Positions 52,702-59,924 of a stretch of DNA of 64,000 bases are shown here, piece by piece; position 1 is the stretch's first letter, and each line of letters begins with the position of its first letter. Below the pieces are notes generated by a model, which worked only from the letters and a program-made list of their open reading frames with translations, did no database searches and was not told where the DNA came from. The position numbers and the translations under genes were made by a program. The stretch covers positions 62,001-126,000 of the forward strand of contig CAZTBW010000006.1 in the NCBI GenBank assembly GCA_964612555.1, read 5' to 3'. Origin of the DNA: DAOLCO01 sp964612555 (GTDB taxonomy: Bacteria; Bdellovibrionota_C; UBA2361; SZUA-149; DAOLCO01).

Positions 52702-53577
52702 ATGAAAGTCGCTTTTTTACAAGATTTCAGGAATAAAGTGCAGCGTGAAAAAAGCAAGGAGCGTCTTTCAACTCTTATCCGGCAATATGGAAAGAATCAT
52801 TATACTCCTCTTCTTAAGGACGAAAAAAAGAGTACCCCCATTTATTTTTTTTCTGAGCATGCAGCACGGGCTGGTATAAAATCCGGAACTGCCCTTCTCC
52901 TGCAATGTGGTATCAGTGCGGTACTTGGTGCCTTGCTCGGGTTTTTTGTTCATATCGGAGCAGTGCTTCCTTTGTCTCTCCTTGGTTTTTTTATTCCCGT
53001 ATATTTTGCACATACAGCAGCCCGAGAACGATCTCTTAAGTTCAGTGAAGAGTATCCTGTGGTGCTTATGGCAACGGCGTCTAATATGAAAGCCGGTTTG
53101 ACAGTTTATAATGCGCTTGAGAGAGCAATTTTGTTACTACCTGAAGAAAGTGACGTAAAAAAAGAGGTAAAAATTTTTCTTGAGAGGATTTCCGGAGGAA
53201 TGCCCAAAGATGAAGCCGTTCGACAATTTGCACGATATATTTCTCTTCCCGAGCTTGATTTGTTTCGGAGGGCTTTTATCCTTGTGCTTGGTCATGGTGG
53301 AAAATTTTCCAGAACTCTTGAACGACTTGCCCAGGTATGTCGTGATCGGGAAAATCTGATCAAGTCGGCAAGAGTCAGTACTGCCAGTATGAGAATGACC
53401 GCACACATACTCCTTGGAGTTGCTCCCGTGCTTGTTGCTGTTATGTCCCTTAGAACACCTGATTATTGGAATATTCTGTTTAGTAATTCAGTGGCTTTTA
53501 CTCTTGGATGTATTGGAAGTTTTATTATTCTGGGGTCATTTTTCGTCCTTCGGTACATGAGTGATTTTAAGGCATAG
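52702..53577 (+). CDS. tadB: TadB-type inner-membrane platform protein
   Basis: A 291-residue protein of the T2SSF domain family. Two hydrophobic segments lie at about 65-110 and a third and fourth at about 230-290. Between them is the conserved cytoplasmic domain with EEYPVVLMATASNMKAGLTVYNALE and LGHGGKFSRTLERLAQV, which are hallmarks of GspF-like platform proteins. Length and place before tadC identify it as TadB. It is part of the tad operon. Confidence 0.9.
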   Translation: MKVAFLQDFRNKVQREKSKERLSTLIRQYGKNHYTPLLKDEKKSTPIYFFSEHAARAGIKSGTALLLQCGISAVLGALLGFFVHIGAVLPLSLLGFFIPVYFAHTAARERSLKFSEEYPVVLMATASNMKAGLTVYNALERAILLLPEESDVKKEVKIFLERISGGMPKDEAVRQFARYISLPELDLFRRAFILVLGHGGKFSRTLERLAQVCRDRENLIKSARVSTASMRMTAHILLGVAPVLVAVMSLRTPDYWNILFSNSVAFTLGCIGSFIILGSFFVLRYMSDFKA

Positions 53578-53590
53578 TGATTTTACTGGT

Positions 53591-54478
53591 ATGGTTAGAA
53601 CGCATCAAAAAACACGTCTTTCAAGCTTGCAGTCGCTGCGGTCTTCAGCGGTCACGTCGAAAACTAATGAAGATACGCTCACTCGTTTGTTGCATGATCT
53701 CGAACAACAAAGAAATCTCGAGGAACGACTTTCCCTTGCCGGGTATGTTACCATTGCAGATCAAAGCAGGATAAAGAAAATACGTTTCTGGAGTATTCTT
53801 TTATTTCTTTTACCGGTATGTCTTTTTTTCAGTTTTACGAGCGGGCTTGTTGGGGGGCTTGTCAGTCTGTGTGCAGGGGCTTATTTGGGACTTGTTTCCT
53901 TTTTTTTATGGATTGCTTTCAAGAAAAAAGACTCGGTAAGATCAATTTACTACGAATTGCCCCTTGTGCTTGAGGAATTGGTACTTTTGGTGGAGTCGGG
54001 GCTTTCTCTTTTTCCTGCTCTTGAAGAAGTCTGTTATTCAAGCGCTGGCTCAAAGAATAAAAACACCCTGGTTCGTAAAACCCTGCAATCTGCATATCAG
54101 CTTGCTGCATTCGGACTACCGATCAGTCAGGCATTTGAACAGGTTGCCCGAGTGTGTCCATTTGCGCCACTGCGTCATGTCCTTTTGCACCTTGATATCA
54201 GTTCTAATGTAGGAGGTGAGCTTTTACATTCTTTACGCACCTTGAGTGAGCAGGTGCATCAGGAATGGAAACTTGCGGTTGAAACAAGAATCAAACGACT
54301 GGAAAATCTTGTTGTATTTCCTGTTTTCGTGTCAGTAATGGGTTTGATGATGCTTACCGCAGCAGTGCCTCTTGTACCGGTGCTTGATTACATGTCCTCA
54401 TTGGGAAAAAAAGATGCCCCTTCTGCTTTTTCCGCCCCTGAAGTTGGTATTCATTCTGATTCCGGGAGGGTACGATGA
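53591..54478 (+). CDS. tadC: TadC-type inner-membrane platform protein
   Basis: About 295 residues, the second T2SSF paralogue. Hydrophobic segments are at about residues 65-115 and at the end (about 235-275). Conserved LPLVLEELVLLVESGLSLFPALEEV and HLDISSNVGGELLHSLRTL match TadC. The ATG at 53591 is given as start; the frame begins at a GTG at 53561 that overlaps tadB, and no Shine-Dalgarno decides between them. Its stop overlaps the ATG of the next gene (ATGA), so the receiver fusion is translated together with it. Confidence 0.88.
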   Translation: MVRTHQKTRLSSLQSLRSSAVTSKTNEDTLTRLLHDLEQQRNLEERLSLAGYVTIADQSRIKKIRFWSILLFLLPVCLFFSFTSGLVGGLVSLCAGAYLGLVSFFLWIAFKKKDSVRSIYYELPLVLEELVLLVESGLSLFPALEEVCYSSAGSKNKNTLVRKTLQSAYQLAAFGLPISQAFEQVARVCPFAPLRHVLLHLDISSNVGGELLHSLRTLSEQVHQEWKLAVETRIKRLENLVVFPVFVSVMGLMMLTAAVPLVPVLDYMSSLGKKDAPSAFSAPEVGIHSDSGRVR

Positions 54479-55743
54479 ATTTTTCTTCTTTGATGCGAGC
54501 AGTGAAAAAAATTACCCCTTCTTTTCCTTTTATGGGAAGAGAAGTTTCTCTACGATCTTATTTAAAAAGAAAATTTTCAATATCTGTGGATGCTTCCAGC
54601 TTGGGAGAGTTCACCCTTGAAGATATCGCAAGGTCTGCTACTCCCGCATCCTCCCTTGATGAGACAGGCTCTAAAATCGCCGATTATCTGGGAGTTTCGT
54701 ATGTCAGGGAACTGGTACTGCCGGGGTCGCTCTTGTTTTCAAGAACAGAGGAAGAAATTTCGAATTTGCTGGGGTCAAATTTTATTCTTCAGAGAGAAGA
54801 GCATTCAGGAGAAATCATATTTGTTACTCCTTATCCTGCTACGGTACTTGCCGCCAAGGTTCAGTATAAAGGGAAAGCAATAAGATTTGGTATTACGACC
54901 AGGAGTGAGTTTGAGAGAGTAGCGAAAAATCTTCTTTCTATGGTGCGATTTATTTCTGGTACTGCGGTATGTAGCCAGCAGTGGAGAAAAGCTTTTGCAA
55001 TGTGCTTTTTGGATGCTCTTGAGCTTGGGGCATCTGAAATATATTTCGGCATACCTGATGCCGGTTCATATGAATTTAGTGTTTCGGGTAAAAAGTATGA
55101 AGGGCTTATTGATGAATCGGTTCGTACTCAGGGGTTGAAAGCTCTTGATGGAAACGCAATGTGTTCCATTGCATCCGAAATAACATTGGAAGATACTATT
55201 CAATTTTCCAGAACTTCTTATAAAAATCGGGAAGTACTGGTGTGTCGATGGGGCATAGCTGCTGATCGTGTTACTTCTCTCCCCGGTTTTCAGGACGTTC
55301 CGAAGAAAAAACAAAAAAGCACCTCTCATATATTATTAATTGATGATGATCGTCGATTTGCCGAATTGTTAAAAAAGGGAATTACGGCAAAGGGATTTTC
55401 AGTTTCAGTTGCCACTTCCGTTAATGATGCTCTGTTGTATCATCTGGAAACGTCCGATGATATTGACCTTGTGGTTACGGATTATCATATGCCCCACTTG
55501 AAGGGGTCTGATTTGATTGAAATCATACGAGCAAAAAAAGGTCAACTTCCGGTCATCGTACTTACTTCTGATGATGCGAAAGATACTCATGTGCATATGC
55601 TCACACTTGGTTGTGATGCGGTTGTGAGTAAAGGGGATGATCCGAGAATACTTTTTGCATGGATTTTTCGATTGCTTGATAAACAGGCGAGAAAGAAAAG
55701 CAGCAAAGTGAACCCAGGGGATACAGTACTTACCCTTGCTTGA
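54475..55743 (+). CDS. GspE/PilB N-terminal modules fused to a receiver domain, no ATPase core
   Basis: A 422-residue protein. Residues about 30-130 read like the MshEN-type N-terminal domain of GspE/PilB ATPases (IADYLGVSYVRELVLPGSLL, EEEISNLLGSNFILQRE). Residues about 175-260 resemble the second PAS-like N-domain (FLDALELGASEIYFG, FSVSGKKYEGLIDE). Where Walker A should follow, the chain ends in a receiver: ILLIDDDRRFAELL, phosphoacceptor in LVVTDYHMPHLKG, VIVLTSDDA, and the Lys in AVVSKGDD; all key residues are intact. There is no P-loop. It might be a phosphorylation-switched adaptor for the Tad ATPase, possibly sensing a nucleotide such as c-di-GMP, which MshEN domains bind. Coupled to tadC by ATGA. 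Confidence 0.8.
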   Translation: MNFSSLMRAVKKITPSFPFMGREVSLRSYLKRKFSISVDASSLGEFTLEDIARSATPASSLDETGSKIADYLGVSYVRELVLPGSLLFSRTEEEISNLLGSNFILQREEHSGEIIFVTPYPATVLAAKVQYKGKAIRFGITTRSEFERVAKNLLSMVRFISGTAVCSQQWRKAFAMCFLDALELGASEIYFGIPDAGSYEFSVSGKKYEGLIDESVRTQGLKALDGNAMCSIASEITLEDTIQFSRTSYKNREVLVCRWGIAADRVTSLPGFQDVPKKKQKSTSHILLIDDDRRFAELLKKGITAKGFSVSVATSVNDALLYHLETSDDIDLVVTDYHMPHLKGSDLIEIIRAKKGQLPVIVLTSDDAKDTHVHMLTLGCDAVVSKGDDPRILFAWIFRLLDKQARKKSSKVNPGDTVLTLA

Positions 55744-55769
55744 TTGGTAATATAACGAAAAAGGAAATT

Positions 55770-57608
55770 ATGCTCATGCAGTTAGAGCAGATTCATATAG
55801 TATATGTGGTGTTCGGGTTGGTACTCTTTCAGTTCGTTTTTTTATGTTTTTTGTATCGTGCGAACCGTTCCTTGAAGAGTGATGTAAAACGCATACTTCT
55901 GGGTATAAAGTCTCTTGCCCGCTCGGGGAAAGCTCCACAAAGAATCGGAATCAAAAATGCTCTTTTGGAGCAGTTGTGGAGGAAAGTTTTATCATTTTAT
56001 GTGGCAACACTGCGAACAAGTGGCACCCGTGCTGATTTTATGACAGTCCTTGGTGGTGGGCTTGGTCTGGTGGAGGCAGAGCATTCAGAAGAAGAGGTGT
56101 TACAAGTGCTTAGTGAACTTGTTTTACGAAGTGCCTCTCCTGAAGCTCGTTTCTCCGGAGTGCTTATGAAGGCACATGGCGATAGCTGGAAACTTGCTGC
56201 TGCTTCAGGTATTGCCAGAGAGCGTCTGGAAGAGCCGCTGGTGAGCGCGGTAGAATCACTTCCAATCTCCGGTGAAGGATTTTACTATATGCAACCTCGG
56301 GATGGCATTGAATTTGATTATCGGGGGTTGGGGCTTGGAAGTTCACTTTTTGTGCCTATGGGAAGTGGGGAGAGTGTTTTTGGCGCAGTGTGGCTTGGTT
56401 TTTCTGAAGGAAGTGGGGTTCTCTCAGAATCCAGAAAAGCCACTATTGAGATGATTGTAAAGCATGCGGTTGCCTCCTTTAACAGTGCACGGCGTACCCG
56501 GCTGAAGGAAAAATCGGGGCTCGATCATAAAGAAAAGATGCTTTCATTGTCACACGATATGAAAGCGCCCAGCATGAGAGCATTGTATGCGCTACGTGAA
56601 GTGCAACATGCAATAAGCGGACTTGATGAGGGGCAGCAGCACTTGCTCTATGAAATAGAGTATGCGCTTGAAGAGCAGTTGGGAATGATTCATTCTCTCT
56701 TTTCATTGGATTCCAATGAAAATGCGGACGGATATCAAACAACACCAGAGATAGAAATATCTACTATGGTCAGAAATCGTGTAGAGTCTTTTAAGGTTAT
56801 TGCAAGAGCTGCAAGTATCACTCTTTCTACTTCAGTGCTGGATCGTGCCAAGGTAAGGATTCCCAGAGAAGTGCTCTACAGAATACTGGATAATCTTCTC
56901 ACTAATGCTATCAAATATACTTCTGAAGGCAGCATTGATGTTTCTCTTGTGTATAAAGATAATAATTTTATAGAACTTTCAGTGAAAGATACCGGTAAGG
57001 GTGTTCCTGAGCGTTTGCAGAAAAGTTTGTTTTCAAGTGATATCAGATCGGTTGAGCGTGAGGTGAACTCCGGGCATGGGTATGGTTTAACTGCGGTTAA
57101 GCGTCTGGTTCGGGAGTATGGTGGTGGAGTTGGGTATCGACCGAACCCTTCAGGTGGTTCGATTTTTTCTTTTATTCTTCCTGTGACTTCGGTTCTTGAA
57201 GGGGGGTATCGAAGTACCGATTCCAGAAACAGCATTCTGGTCATTGATGATGATACGATTCTTAGAAATACGTACGAGCGTTGGTTAGGGGATAGTGTGG
57301 AACGTGTAATCGCATGTGCGAGTTTTTCTGAAGCACGTGTGGTAATCGGGTTTGAAAAGCCTTCGATGATTATTATGGATGTAACTATTCCGGGTGAGGA
57401 TGCCGCTGAGTTTGTTTCTTCACTGCCGGATGATATTCCCCTTATCATTATAAGCGGGATATCCGAAGAGGTTTTACGAGAGCAATATTCGGTATATGAA
57501 CAGGTAGTCTGTGTTTTTGAAAAACCTTTTACCAGAATGGAACTCAGGGAACTTGTAAAAAGATATTTTACAATGAAAGTAGTCCCGAAATTAGAGCATG
57601 CAGCATGA
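55770..57608 (+). CDS. Membrane hybrid histidine kinase
   Basis: About 612 residues. One N-terminal membrane helix (about 10-30), then a GAF-like domain (about 95-240, LFVPMGSGESVFGAVWLGF). The DHp with H-box LSLSHDMKAPSMRALYALRE is near residue 265. The HATPase has N-box NLLTNAIKYTSEG, G1 VKDTGKGVPE and G2 GHGYGLTAV. The C-terminal receiver has LVIDDDTILRN, IIMDVTIPG and a Lys in VFEKPFTR. All catalytic residues are present, so it is probably active. I chose the ATG at 55770 (AAGGA before it); a frame start at TTG 55740 overlaps the preceding gene. The stop overlaps the next start (ATGA). It is the likely partner of the GspE-N/receiver protein. Confidence 0.92.
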   Translation: MLMQLEQIHIVYVVFGLVLFQFVFLCFLYRANRSLKSDVKRILLGIKSLARSGKAPQRIGIKNALLEQLWRKVLSFYVATLRTSGTRADFMTVLGGGLGLVEAEHSEEEVLQVLSELVLRSASPEARFSGVLMKAHGDSWKLAAASGIARERLEEPLVSAVESLPISGEGFYYMQPRDGIEFDYRGLGLGSSLFVPMGSGESVFGAVWLGFSEGSGVLSESRKATIEMIVKHAVASFNSARRTRLKEKSGLDHKEKMLSLSHDMKAPSMRALYALREVQHAISGLDEGQQHLLYEIEYALEEQLGMIHSLFSLDSNENADGYQTTPEIEISTMVRNRVESFKVIARAASITLSTSVLDRAKVRIPREVLYRILDNLLTNAIKYTSEGSIDVSLVYKDNNFIELSVKDTGKGVPERLQKSLFSSDIRSVEREVNSGHGYGLTAVKRLVREYGGGVGYRPNPSGGSIFSFILPVTSVLEGGYRSTDSRNSILVIDDDTILRNTYERWLGDSVERVIACASFSEARVVIGFEKPSMIIMDVTIPGEDAAEFVSSLPDDIPLIIISGISEEVLREQYSVYEQVVCVFEKPFTRMELRELVKRYFTMKVVPKLEHAA

Positions 57609-58759
57609 AGAGGTTTCTTTGCCTGACAGTTATATTTTTTTCTCTATGTGCACCTTTTGCCGTTCTTTCTGAACATTCTTTTTCTACTAAAAATAAAACT
57701 ACCAAAAATAAAATCAGAAATGAAATTTTAATATGGGATAATCCTGATCTTGAGATAAAGGGTGAGCCGGAATTATGTTTTCTTTCCCAGAGAAATTCTC
57801 AGCTCATCCGACATGTGGTCACCTCATGTGACGATCTTTTCTCAAAACTTATAGAGCGTCTCCATGAAAATGAACTTCATTCTTTTCCCAAGGACAGGCT
57901 TTCATTTCTTGCGGATGGAATCGCCCGATATCTGGTACATGCACTGCATGAATTTCGATTAAGTTCCGGGAATACGTACGATGATGCTCATGGTATTCTG
58001 ACTCGGAAGATTTTGTTGCTTTTATGGAAACTTTCAAAAGAGCATCCTGAATATTTTTCTCCTGCAAAACTGGAACAAGTGGTGCATGGGTCTTTTGATA
58101 CCATGTATCCTCTATTTTTGGGGAGTCCGCCGAGCGACCTCAGTAGAGAGTGGTACGAAGAGCTCTTCAGTAAAAGTACCATATTTAATCGGGATTTTCG
58201 GGGAAAGTCTCTGCATTTCCTGCTATGGTATTCACTCTCAGATTTCGATGAAGTATTTCGCGAACTTTTAAACTCTAAACCCCAATTGGAATCATTATTA
58301 TTAAGAGGACTCCGATATAGTGGTGGATATCATGCCGGTGTTTTGCATGAAGAAGTTTCAGTTGTGAATTATGAAGGAGATTCGGCGAATGGTTTTCTCC
58401 ATATCCTGATTTTATGTGGAGTATCTTTGTTATTCTATCTTGTGTATTTGAATTATTCGTTTTTAAGAGAAAAATTTCTTTCCGGTTTTTATTCACCGAC
58501 AATTGATGAGAGTGAGTTTTTAAGTTCCAAAGAGCGAGCGGAGTTAAGAACTCTACGACAGTTCTTTTCCCTTCGTCCGAATGAAGGGGTGAGCACTCTT
58601 CATAAAAAGTATCGTACCTTTGTTCAGAAACTGCACCCTGATGTGGTGAGAGATAATGGGGAGTCCTTTATTTCACTTCAGGAAAGGTATAATCGAACAA
58701 AAGTATTACTTGTAAGGCTGGAAGAAGAAAAACATCAACGTCTGGGTAATGACAGGTAG
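57605..58759 (+). CDS. Envelope protein with C-terminal J domain
   Basis: A 384-residue protein. The signal peptide is about residues 1-21 (FLCLTVIFFSLCAPFAVLSE). A helical periplasmic region of about 240 residues follows with no known motif. One membrane helix (about 268-286, FLHILILCGVSLLFYLVYL) comes next, then a cytoplasmic tail ending in a J domain (about 325-375: STLHKKYRTFVQKLHPDVV, HPD intact, then SLQERYNRTKVLL). J domains stimulate DnaK. The topology (periplasmic sensor, cytoplasmic J) would let an envelope event recruit DnaK to the Tad complex. I know no such Tad component. It is coupled to the kinase gene by ATGA, and no dnaK or grpE is near. Confidence 0.78.
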   Translation: MKRFLCLTVIFFSLCAPFAVLSEHSFSTKNKTTKNKIRNEILIWDNPDLEIKGEPELCFLSQRNSQLIRHVVTSCDDLFSKLIERLHENELHSFPKDRLSFLADGIARYLVHALHEFRLSSGNTYDDAHGILTRKILLLLWKLSKEHPEYFSPAKLEQVVHGSFDTMYPLFLGSPPSDLSREWYEELFSKSTIFNRDFRGKSLHFLLWYSLSDFDEVFRELLNSKPQLESLLLRGLRYSGGYHAGVLHEEVSVVNYEGDSANGFLHILILCGVSLLFYLVYLNYSFLREKFLSGFYSPTIDESEFLSSKERAELRTLRQFFSLRPNEGVSTLHKKYRTFVQKLHPDVVRDNGESFISLQERYNRTKVLLVRLEEEKHQRLGNDR

Positions 58760-59045
58760 TTTCCACAGCTACCATAAAATTTGAATTTTTATACTAATAA
58801 TTCTAGTATGTTATATGAAGTATAATTTCCTATAAAAACAATGACACACTTCCAATAACCGCAGTTATAACTAGGTAAAATGTTCGTTTCGCATGTCTGA
58901 AATGAACGCTGAACATGTTTTTCCCAGTTATTTTTTTCAGGTCATTGCTACAGGTTTGAGGAATCTCCTTTCGGGTGATTCTTCAGCGTCATTTTCCATG
59001 CGTGTTGGTAATAACGCATGAGTTTGGAATCAAGCTCACAGTAAA
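58760..59045. promoter_or_regulatory. Leader of the sigma factor gene with symmetric motifs
   Basis: 286 bases without a gene. Features: ATACTA (58791) and TAGTAT (58804) as an inverted pair. A stem GTTCGTTTC (58882-58890) / GAAATGAAC (58899-58907) contains TGTTCGTTTCGCATG (58881-58895). The latter recurs with two changes as TGTTCATTTTGCATG at 59884-59898, just before xseA. This suggests one DNA-binding factor acting at both genes. No Shine-Dalgarno precedes the sigma gene's ATG. Confidence 0.4.
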
Positions 59046-59840
59046 ATGGATGACGTATCAATGGCAATGGCAGCAACTCACTCAAATAGAGATTACGTAT
59101 CAAAAGCTTCACAGACCGGAGTATTGGACGAGCAGGCGTCTTATCTTGTAGTAAGCAACATGGAAGTAGGCAGACGGCTTGCATGGAAACTCTTAAGTTC
59201 ATGGAATGTCAGACTTCCGGAGGATGATGTGGTGAGTATTGTTGGTATTGCACTTTGTGAAGCTGCCAGAAATTACGATGGACGTGAAGGTACTCAGTTT
59301 CACACTTTCTTTTATTATCATTTGCGAGGACGTTTGTTACGTGAAATTACTGAAATTGTGGAGAATAAAAAATTAACTGCCGAATATTGTCATGAAGAAT
59401 ATTCAGATGCGGTGGTTTCTCAGAAAGAAAGCAGCATATGGTATGAAACAAGCAAGTATAATGCTGAAAACCCTGAAAGAATAATAGTCAATAAGGAACA
59501 ACAGCAGTCATTTGATAAAGCATTTGCAGACCTTGACTGGCTTGAGAGAGAAGTTATTACACGGCATTATTTTAACAGCGAATCGCTTATGAAACTTGCA
59601 GATGAATTAAAATATTGCAGATGTCATCTTTCCCGAGTCAAGAACAGGGCAATAGCTCAATTACAGAAAGCACTTTCGACCGGAGAAGTGAGCGAAAAAG
59701 AAGTTATTTCGGGAAAACAGATAGCTACATCCTATAAGGGAGGAAGAGGCAGAAGAAAGGATGGCATGCGTGTAGTTAAAAAGAAAATGATACCATCAAG
59801 AAAAGTTACGGCAATGGTACTTGAAGCAGCTCAGGCATAG
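59046..59840 (+). CDS. Sigma-70 family RNA polymerase sigma factor
   Basis: A 264-residue alternative sigma factor. Region 2 is about residues 35-105 (VGRRLAWKLLSSWNVRLPEDDVVSIVGIALCEAARNYDG, then FHTFFYYHLRGRLLREI). The latter Tyr/His/Arg-rich stretch is the -10 recognition helix. Region 4 HTH is about 160-210 (LDWLEREVITRHYFNSESLMKLADEL... SRVKNRAIAQL). Region 3 between them is short, and a basic roughly 45-residue tail ends the protein. It is similar in style to FliA/SigB-type group 3-4 factors; there is no obvious anti-sigma neighbour. It follows the tad/J-protein operon by 286 bases, and xseA follows with a related upstream motif. Target promoters are unknown. Confidence 0.88.
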   Translation: MDDVSMAMAATHSNRDYVSKASQTGVLDEQASYLVVSNMEVGRRLAWKLLSSWNVRLPEDDVVSIVGIALCEAARNYDGREGTQFHTFFYYHLRGRLLREITEIVENKKLTAEYCHEEYSDAVVSQKESSIWYETSKYNAENPERIIVNKEQQQSFDKAFADLDWLEREVITRHYFNSESLMKLADELKYCRCHLSRVKNRAIAQLQKALSTGEVSEKEVISGKQIATSYKGGRGRRKDGMRVVKKKMIPSRKVTAMVLEAAQA

Positions 59841-59883
59841 TGCGTGCCCGGATAATTCATAATTTGCATTTTAATGAAAGCTA

Positions 59884-59898
59884 TGTTCATTTTGCATG
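59884..59898 (+). promoter_or_regulatory. Motif shared with the sigma gene leader
   Basis: TGTTCATTTTGCATG matches TGTTCGTTTCGCATG at 58881-58895 at 13 of 15 positions. It sits 27 bases before the xseA start and is preceded by AATGAA, which forms a short inverted pair with TTCATT. A common operator is possible. Confidence 0.35.
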
Positions 59899-59924
59899 AG
59901 GTAAAATAAGAAAAACAGTATTTC

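Noticed and set aside
59896..59904. Three-codon ATG-AGG-TAA just before xseA as a regulatory mini-ORF
   Set aside because: Too short to support; it probably arises from the shared GCATG motif.
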